In this document: piece by piece, positions 8,197 to 12,517 of the stretch | Position numbering within the stretch: position 1 is the first letter of the stretch | Layout of the letters: every line of letters starts with the position of its first letter | Source: Gammaproteobacteria bacterium | Lineage (GTDB): Bacteria; Pseudomonadota; Gammaproteobacteria; SZUA-229 | Reading direction: 5' to 3' | DNA: 12,517 nucleotides | Assembly: GCA_030637945.1 (NCBI GenBank) | Contig: DAOWFN010000150.1 | Coordinates: 1-12,517 of the forward strand | Notes under the pieces: generated by a model | Database searches by the model: none | What the model was told of the DNA's origin: nothing | What the model saw: only the letters and a program-made list of their open reading frames with translations | Program-made: the position numbers and the translations under genes

Positions 8197-8592
8197 TTAT
8201 TTAAATCCAATCCAGCGAATAAATAATATCATCGGGCAGACGCCACTCGCGCCGGCACCCATTATTGCGAATCCCATGAACCACGGAAAGAACCATACTA
8301 TTTCGATATCGTGTTCGTTCAACAGGAGAAAAGCTCCACCTAACATGACTGCTACCATGATACGCCATGCTCTAAATGCATCAAAACTAAAACGTTGCTG
8401 TGTCTGAAAAACAGTTAAGCCGGCTGGCACTGTTTTGCCTATAAATTTTTGTGAGAATGTTGTTAACCGTAGATTCGTTACCCCTTCGAAAACCAACCAT
8501 AACGATAATAGATAGATCATCATATCTACTTCAAAATACAACCCTGTCAAAATGTAGACTCCCACAATAAACAAAAAGAATCGTTCACTCAT
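8197..8592 (-). CDS. Small integral membrane protein, DUF2892-like
   Basis: This 131-residue protein has four likely membrane helices, at about 4-18, 24-40, 74-92 and 98-117. A polar loop of about 30 residues (42-72) separates the two pairs. The C-terminal GAGASGVCP followed by RWIGF resembles the end of DUF2892 proteins, whose function is unknown apart from occasional association with rhodanese domains; no rhodanese domain is present here. A GAGG lies 10 nt before the ATG. Only 6 nt separate it from the GGDEF-EAL gene, so the two are probably one transcript, and the protein could sit in the membrane with that sensor. That link is inferred from position only. Confidence 0.7.
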   Translation of the reverse strand: MSERFFLFIVGVYILTGLYFEVDMMIYLLSLWLVFEGVTNLRLTTFSQKFIGKTVPAGLTVFQTQQRFSFDAFRAWRIMVAVMLGGAFLLLNEHDIEIVWFFPWFMGFAIMGAGASGVCPMILFIRWIGFK

Positions 8593-8736
8593 TGATTATT
8601 AACCTCACTGAAAAAACTTGTTTATTATTTCCTTAGATATTAAAAATCATCTAAAACACAACATCCATCAAACAATCAAGACTGAATCTAAACGGTTGTT
8701 TTTTTATTGTTTTAATAAATAATTTTTGTATCTCTT

Positions 8737-8745
8737 TATATAGCA
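8737..8745 (-). promoter_or_regulatory. Possible extended -10 promoter for the membrane-protein / GGDEF-EAL unit
   Basis: On the minus strand the bases read TGCTATATA, an extended -10 (TGn) with a near-consensus hexamer. No good -35 is visible upstream. Transcription from here would give a leader of roughly 135 nt, long and A/T-rich, before the ATG at 8592. The call rests on the -10 pattern alone, in an AT-rich background. Confidence 0.3.
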
Positions 8746-8785
8746 GAAATCACCTGAAATAACCGGATACCGAACTAAAATCGTA

Positions 8786-8801
8786 TAGGCATGGGGGCCT
8801 A
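8786..8801 (-). terminator. Short hairpin after pyrD, possible weak terminator
   Basis: TAGGC and GCCTA form a 5-bp stem around a 6-nt loop, 18 nt past the pyrD stop. On the minus strand it is followed 6 nt later by TTTT, so it could be a weak intrinsic terminator for pyrD. The stem is short and the U-run is displaced and brief. Confidence 0.3.
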
Positions 8802-8818
8802 AAATCTTGACTCAGTGT

Positions 8819-9832
8819 TTAGCTTAACTTCTTGGCGCATTCGTTAATTAACGCGGGACCAGAGTAGATAAAACCCGTATAAATCTGCACCAGACTCGCA
8901 CCAGATTTAATTTTTTTCAGGGCATCATCAGAGGATGAGATCCCCCCTACGGCAATGATAGGTATCTGGCCATCTAACGCAGCAACCAACTGCAGCAATA
9001 TCTGATTAGATAATTCAAAAACAGGCTTGCCACTTAGACCACCTGTTTCAGCAGCAAGTTTGTGGCACGACAATGAAGACGGCCGGCTATTGGTAGTATT
9101 GGTTGCGATGACACCATCTATTTTTGCTAAAACCAGTCTTGCAGCTATATCTTTGACTTCATCGGCATTCAGGTCGGGAGCAATTTTTACCGCTAGAGGC
9201 ACGTATCGTTTATATCTCTGTGTTAACTCTGTCTGTTTATCTTTTAATCGCATTAGTAGATCAGTTAAACCATCACCATGCTGAAGCTCTCTTAAACCCG
9301 GTGTATTAGGCGAAGAGATATTGATCGTAATGTAATCAGCATAACAATAAACCTGTTGCATACAGGCTAAATAATCTTCGACAGCACTTTCTAAAGGTGT
9401 TGTTTTATTTTTACCGATGTTAATACCCAATACACATTTTATACGGCTGTTCTTTACATTTTCGACAAGCGATTTAACGCCTGCATTATTAAACCCCATA
9501 CGATTGATGATGGCGTTATCAGCAGCAAGACGAAATAAACGCGGCTTATCGTTGCCTGATTGCGCCAATGGTGTAACTGTACCCACCTCGATAAAACCAA
9601 AGCCGCACTTCTCTAGCGCTTCGATATGCCTGGCATTTTTATCCAGACCAGCAGCCAGACCAACGGCATTGGGGAACTTTATCCCCATCACCGTGACGGG
9701 AGAATCTATTCGTTTTTTAACAAACAGCCGTAATAGGCCAATGCTATTAGCAAAACTCAATGCTTTTAACGAGAAAACATGAATCGTTTCCGCATCAAAT
9801 AAAAACAGGAATCGTCTAATCAGTGAATACAT
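8819..9832 (-). CDS. pyrD: Dihydroorotate dehydrogenase (quinone), class 2
   Basis: PyrD oxidises dihydroorotate to orotate, the fourth step of pyrimidine synthesis, passing electrons to the quinone pool at the inner membrane through FMN. The amphipathic N-terminal helix region (1-40, with FLFLFDAETIH and several basic residues) is the membrane and quinone contact that marks class 2. GLAAGLDKN (58-66) and EVGTVTP (82-88) bind FMN. INRMGFNN lies at 109-116. NISSPNTPGLR (171-181) carries the catalytic Ser174. KIAPDL, the TNTT motif and AVGGISS contact substrate and FMN. The length, 337 residues, is standard. No strong Shine-Dalgarno sequence precedes the ATG, and only 23 bp separate it from the upstream REP pair, leaving little room for a private promoter. 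Confidence 0.96.
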   Translation of the reverse strand: MYSLIRRFLFLFDAETIHVFSLKALSFANSIGLLRLFVKKRIDSPVTVMGIKFPNAVGLAAGLDKNARHIEALEKCGFGFIEVGTVTPLAQSGNDKPRLFRLAADNAIINRMGFNNAGVKSLVENVKNSRIKCVLGINIGKNKTTPLESAVEDYLACMQQVYCYADYITINISSPNTPGLRELQHGDGLTDLLMRLKDKQTELTQRYKRYVPLAVKIAPDLNADEVKDIAARLVLAKIDGVIATNTTNSRPSSLSCHKLAAETGGLSGKPVFELSNQILLQLVAALDGQIPIIAVGGISSSDDALKKIKSGASLVQIYTGFIYSGPALINECAKKLS

Positions 9833-9855
9833 ATACTTTTAACTACATTAATACA

Positions 9856-9940
9856 CTGCCTGCAACGCTATCGCTTATGCAGGCCTACAAAGAAATCATG
9901 CCTAACCGTAGGCCGGTATAAGCGATAGCGTTGCCGGCGA
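9856..9940. repeat. Inverted pair of REP-type palindromes (REPIN/BIME-like)
   Basis: Two 33-nt units in inverted orientation (9856-9888 and 9908-9940) match at 28 of 33 positions, with an identical 17-nt core (9862-9878 and 9918-9934), and are separated by 19 nt. Each unit is itself a hairpin: GCCTGC/GCAGGC (9858-9863 with 9879-9884), and GCCGG/CCGGC (9912-9916 with 9934-9938) plus one G-T pair. Both have a 15-nt loop. Between copies a T-A stem pair becomes G-C, a compensatory change. Each unit ends at the inner side in CTAC/GTAG, the tetranucleotide that heads REP elements. The CTTAT...GGCCTAC side and the G/T with C/A alternation resemble the enterobacterial REP consensus as I remember it. 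The two units together can also fold as one long hairpin. The pair lies between the recJ stop (7 nt away) and the pyrD start (23 nt away). Confidence 0.85.
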
Positions 9941-9947
9941 TAACTTA

Positions 9948-11750
9948 CTACACACATACCGCTTCTATGCGTTGAACAATAAGCTGCAGATTACGTTTGC
10001 CACGAAATTCGTTAACATCGAGGCGGTAAACAATGTGTATATTATCATCACCTGCAGGCAGGTCTACGTCTGTTTTATTAAAAGCTATTGCAGCATAGTT
10101 CTCACCCGTATCTTCTCTTACAAGATCCAGCTTCAGGTGCTTCTCTCCTACAATTCGCCAGCTTAAAACTCTAAAGACATCATCAAAAACTGGTTCAGGA
10201 AATAACTGCCCCCACGGACTGGCATATTTTAGTTGCTCGCATACATCGATAGTTAAATACCGTCCATCGATAGCTCCATCCGTTTCATCGACGTTATTCA
10301 AATCTTCTGGACGTAATACCAAACCAACCTGCTCATCGAAAGCTTTTTTAAAACGCTCAAAGTTTTCCTGCTTGATCGTTAAACCTGCCGCCATCGCGTG
10401 ACCACCGAATTTATCGATCAAACCTGTATGTTTTTTTGAAATGGAATCCAGAACATCACGCATATGCAAACCGGGTATCGAACGACCTGAGCCTTTGATT
10501 TCACCGTTGCCCGAATCCGCAAAAGCGATTACCGGGCGGTGAAATTTCTCCTTTATCCGGGAGGCTAACAGACCTACCACTCCCTGATGCCATTGTTCAT
10601 CATACAAAGCTAGTGCATCAGGGGTAGCTTCACCGTCATCGAGTAATGATATCTGTCGCTCAAGTAGAACTAATGCCTGTTCGAGCATTTCCCCTTCGAT
10701 CTGGCGACGTTGCAGATTCATCTGATTGAGGACCGTGGCATATTGTAATGACTGTGCATAATCATCACTTAGCAAACATTCTATACCTACTGACATATCA
10801 TCCAGACGACCCGCTGCATTTAAACGCGGCCCGATAATAAAACCGAAATCCTGTGATGAACAACGTTCGATCGATTTCCCTGCAATGGTCAGCAGAGCAT
10901 TGATACCGGAACAGGCTTTATTACGTCTGATGCGCTGCAAACCAGACTCGACCAGAATCCTGTTGTTTTCATCAAGCGGCACAACATCAGCGACAGTTCC
11001 CAGTGCAACCAGATCCAGATAGTTCGCCATATTCGGTTCTGGCCGGCTATTATCATTGCTGTCGAACCAGTTTTTCTCTCGTAAAGATGCACGCACTGCA
11101 AGCATCAGATAAAACGCCACACCGACACCTGCAATTGTTTTCTCGGGAAAGGGACAACCAGGTTGATTCGGATTCACGATCGCGGCAGCATCGGGAAGTG
11201 TATCACCGGCCAGGTGGTGATCAGTGACAACGACCGGAATACCGTGCTCAGACGCCCGCTCGACACCAGCGATGCTCGATATACCGTTATCTACGGTGAT
11301 TATCAAATCGGGCTTGGCTTGAGGGTTTAGAGTAACAGCGACATCAACTATCTGTGGGCTCAGGCCATAACCAAAATCAAAGCGGTTTGGCACGAGATAA
11401 TCAACGTTATTCAATCCGAATGCTTTCAATGAACGCAGCATCACCGCACAGGAAGTCGCTCCATCGGCATCGAAATCACCGATGACCAGAATTCTTTTTT
11501 GCTGTATGACGGCATCAGAAACAATATCTGAGGCCACATCTATATCCTTCAACAAGGTGTAATCGATCAGATCAGCAAGACAGTATGAAACCTGCTTGAG
11601 TTGTGTAACACCCCGGTTCGCGTACACTTTTTTCAAGACAGGATGTAAATTACTATCTCGAAGTTCTTCGCTTATTTCTACATCTCTACGGATAATGGAA
11701 GTAACCACAGAACCATGACTATCTGACTTTTGTTTAGTAACTGATGACAT
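9948..11750 (-). CDS. recJ: Single-stranded-DNA-specific 5'-3' exonuclease RecJ
   Basis: RecJ degrades single-stranded DNA 5' to 3' in RecF-pathway recombination, base excision and mismatch repair, using Mn/Mg ions. Counting from an upstream ATG at 11792, the DHH-superfamily motifs are intact: GDFDADGATS (105-114), TVDNG (166-170), TDHH (190-193), the LGTVADVVPL segment (264-273), and GPRLNAAGRLDD (321-332). The DHHA1 region has HQGVVGLLASRI, SGRS and GGHAMAAGL (463-471), and an OB-like C-terminal domain follows. I chose the ATG at 11750 (600 residues), because the extra 14 residues from 11792 look unlike the family and would overlap the upstream gene by 59 nt. A GGA lies about 5 nt upstream of the chosen ATG. 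With this start the gene still overlaps the RpfE-like gene by 17 nt, suggesting translational coupling. Confidence 0.95.
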   Translation of the reverse strand: MSSVTKQKSDSHGSVVTSIIRRDVEISEELRDSNLHPVLKKVYANRGVTQLKQVSYCLADLIDYTLLKDIDVASDIVSDAVIQQKRILVIGDFDADGATSCAVMLRSLKAFGLNNVDYLVPNRFDFGYGLSPQIVDVAVTLNPQAKPDLIITVDNGISSIAGVERASEHGIPVVVTDHHLAGDTLPDAAAIVNPNQPGCPFPEKTIAGVGVAFYLMLAVRASLREKNWFDSNDNSRPEPNMANYLDLVALGTVADVVPLDENNRILVESGLQRIRRNKACSGINALLTIAGKSIERCSSQDFGFIIGPRLNAAGRLDDMSVGIECLLSDDYAQSLQYATVLNQMNLQRRQIEGEMLEQALVLLERQISLLDDGEATPDALALYDEQWHQGVVGLLASRIKEKFHRPVIAFADSGNGEIKGSGRSIPGLHMRDVLDSISKKHTGLIDKFGGHAMAAGLTIKQENFERFKKAFDEQVGLVLRPEDLNNVDETDGAIDGRYLTIDVCEQLKYASPWGQLFPEPVFDDVFRVLSWRIVGEKHLKLDLVREDTGENYAAIAFNKTDVDLPAGDDNIHIVYRLDVNEFRGKRNLQLIVQRIEAVCV

Positions 11751-12517
11751 GTTGTTCCAATTTCCCCTGTCGCCAGAATTTAAAAGAATCAAGTTTCGAA
11801 ATCTGATACTGTTTATCGTTGCACGGATACAGAGTCACTTTAATATTATTTTTATTCGCCATTTTTAACAGTGGGTAAATCCAGAGATTTAATACTTCCT
11901 CCAGTTTCCCCGACCAGATACTTACATCCGAATAATTAACCAGATGTTCAAGATCGGTCAGGTGCAGTACGTTAACAGCAGAGCCACTAGTTGATAGATA
12001 ACTTACATACCCAGCGACTGACTCAGGCAACGGTAGATGATCACATTGCACATGGCTCGCCAATCCCTTAAACATATCACGATCACTGCAGACACTATCG
12101 ACTCTACAGTGATTAAATTCAGGCAGTTTCCCGGAACCATGGAACCAGAGACTATTGATGCTTTGTTTCCCCGTACTTTCTCTTGTCACATTGGTATCGT
12201 GTGCATGCATTAACATCTGCGCTTCAGTGAGCACCTGTTTCCAATAGCCTGAACCATCACCTTTTGGCAATATAAAATTAACATTTCTACCGATAGCATT
12301 AACCAGGGGTGTCGTACTTACGTGAATATTATCTTTACTGGACAATACCCACCGATCTTTATCTATCTTACTAAAAGTGAGTCCGTCCTGAGCAAAATGC
12401 TGATTAAGTATTTCGCAGAATGTTGCCGATTCATCCTCACTGATGGCAAGATCAGCACTCGAAGTGAGTATCGCATGATCCATGTCCGCCTGCATATGAA
12501 CAGGATCAGCAAACATA
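11734..12517 (-). CDS. RpfE-like / COG4255-type protein, 5' truncated by window edge
   Basis: The 260 visible residues resemble the family annotated as RpfE regulatory protein or cofactor-independent phosphoglycerate-mutase-like, often encoded just before recJ, as in the Xanthomonas rpf cluster. The supporting motifs are ADPVHMQADMDHAIL at the left of the visible part, and SINSLWFHGSGKLP, which matches the usual SLWLWGGGRLP-type segment. The middle (about 105-110) carries MLMHAHD and the C-terminal half has alternating helix and strand with no membrane segment. The ATG at 12516 is unlikely to be the true start, because ADPVH normally lies well inside the protein; some N-terminal residues are therefore missing. 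Catalytic metal ligands of true phosphoglycerate mutases are not evident, so enzymatic activity is doubtful. Its 3' end overlaps recJ by 17 nt. Confidence 0.65.
   Translation of the reverse strand, partial: MFADPVHMQADMDHAILTSSADLAISEDESATFCEILNQHFAQDGLTFSKIDKDRWVLSSKDNIHVSTTPLVNAIGRNVNFILPKGDGSGYWKQVLTEAQMLMHAHDTNVTRESTGKQSINSLWFHGSGKLPEFNHCRVDSVCSDRDMFKGLASHVQCDHLPLPESVAGYVSYLSTSGSAVNVLHLTDLEHLVNYSDVSIWSGKLEEVLNLWIYPLLKMANKNNIKVTLYPCNDKQYQISKLDSFKFWRQGKLEQHVISY

Larger units (their letters stand above)
8593..8818. other. AT-rich 226-bp intergenic region between pyrD and the membrane-protein gene
   Basis: This is the longest non-coding stretch in the window. It holds a short hairpin just downstream of pyrD and a possible extended -10 on the minus strand; between 8620 and 8735 it is very rich in A and T. 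I found no tRNA, no convincing small ORF and no c-di-GMP riboswitch pattern, although the downstream gene makes this worth testing by a covariance search. Confidence 0.6.

Noticed and set aside
8760..8775. CCGG-ATA-CCG symmetry in the pyrD downstream region as another REP unit
   Set aside because: Only 3 bp pair, and the core and GTAG head of the REP units at 9856-9940 are absent.
9027..9782. Plus-strand frames antisense to pyrD
   Set aside because: pyrD motifs are continuous on the minus strand; the opposite frames have no independent support.
9972..10166. 64-codon plus-strand frame inside the recJ 3' end
   Set aside because: It is antisense to the RecJ C-terminal domain with no motif or ribosome binding site of note.

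Overview
This window is a piece of a gammaproteobacterial chromosome with moderate GC and no recognisable phage, IS or CRISPR content. The family assignments rest on protein motifs I could read: MltD-type LysM repeats, FumC, PurB, the ribosomal oxygenase RoxA, class 2 PyrD and RecJ. The linkage of purB with a YcfD/RoxA homologue also fits Gammaproteobacteria. I cannot name a genus.

Layout. (1) 1-738 (+): the 3' end of mltD, carrying three LysM repeats. (2) 763-2136 (-): fumC, convergent with mltD. (3) 2214-5763 (+): a tight operon-like run of purB, roxA, a GNAT acetyltransferase and a small protein resembling a phospholipase-D fold. The gaps after roxA and after the GNAT gene are only 2 and 1 nt. 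fumC and purB are divergent and share a leader of about 75 bp containing an extended -10 promoter for purB. (4) 5791-8592 (-): a two-gene unit in which a small four-helix membrane protein precedes a membrane-anchored HAMP-PAS-GGDEF-EAL protein (c-di-GMP turnover). (5) 8819-9832 (-): pyrD. (6) 9856-9940: a pair of inverted REP-type palindromes filling most of the recJ-pyrD gap. (7) 9948-12517 (-): recJ, overlapped at its start by the 3' end of an RpfE-like gene that runs off the right edge.

How the genes connect. PurB releases fumarate, which FumC hydrates to malate, so the divergent pair are metabolically adjacent. PurB and PyrD act in purine and pyrimidine synthesis. RoxA modifies ribosomal protein L16, and the two small genes after it are likely co-expressed with it. 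The RpfE-like protein and RecJ form a translationally coupled pair.

Most of the window is housekeeping. The clearest non-coding structure is the REP doublet, whose two copies differ by a compensatory base-pair change. The least understood genes are the PLD-like protein downstream of the GNAT gene, the membrane protein beside the GGDEF-EAL gene, and the RpfE-like protein. I found no strong evidence of a wholly new system.
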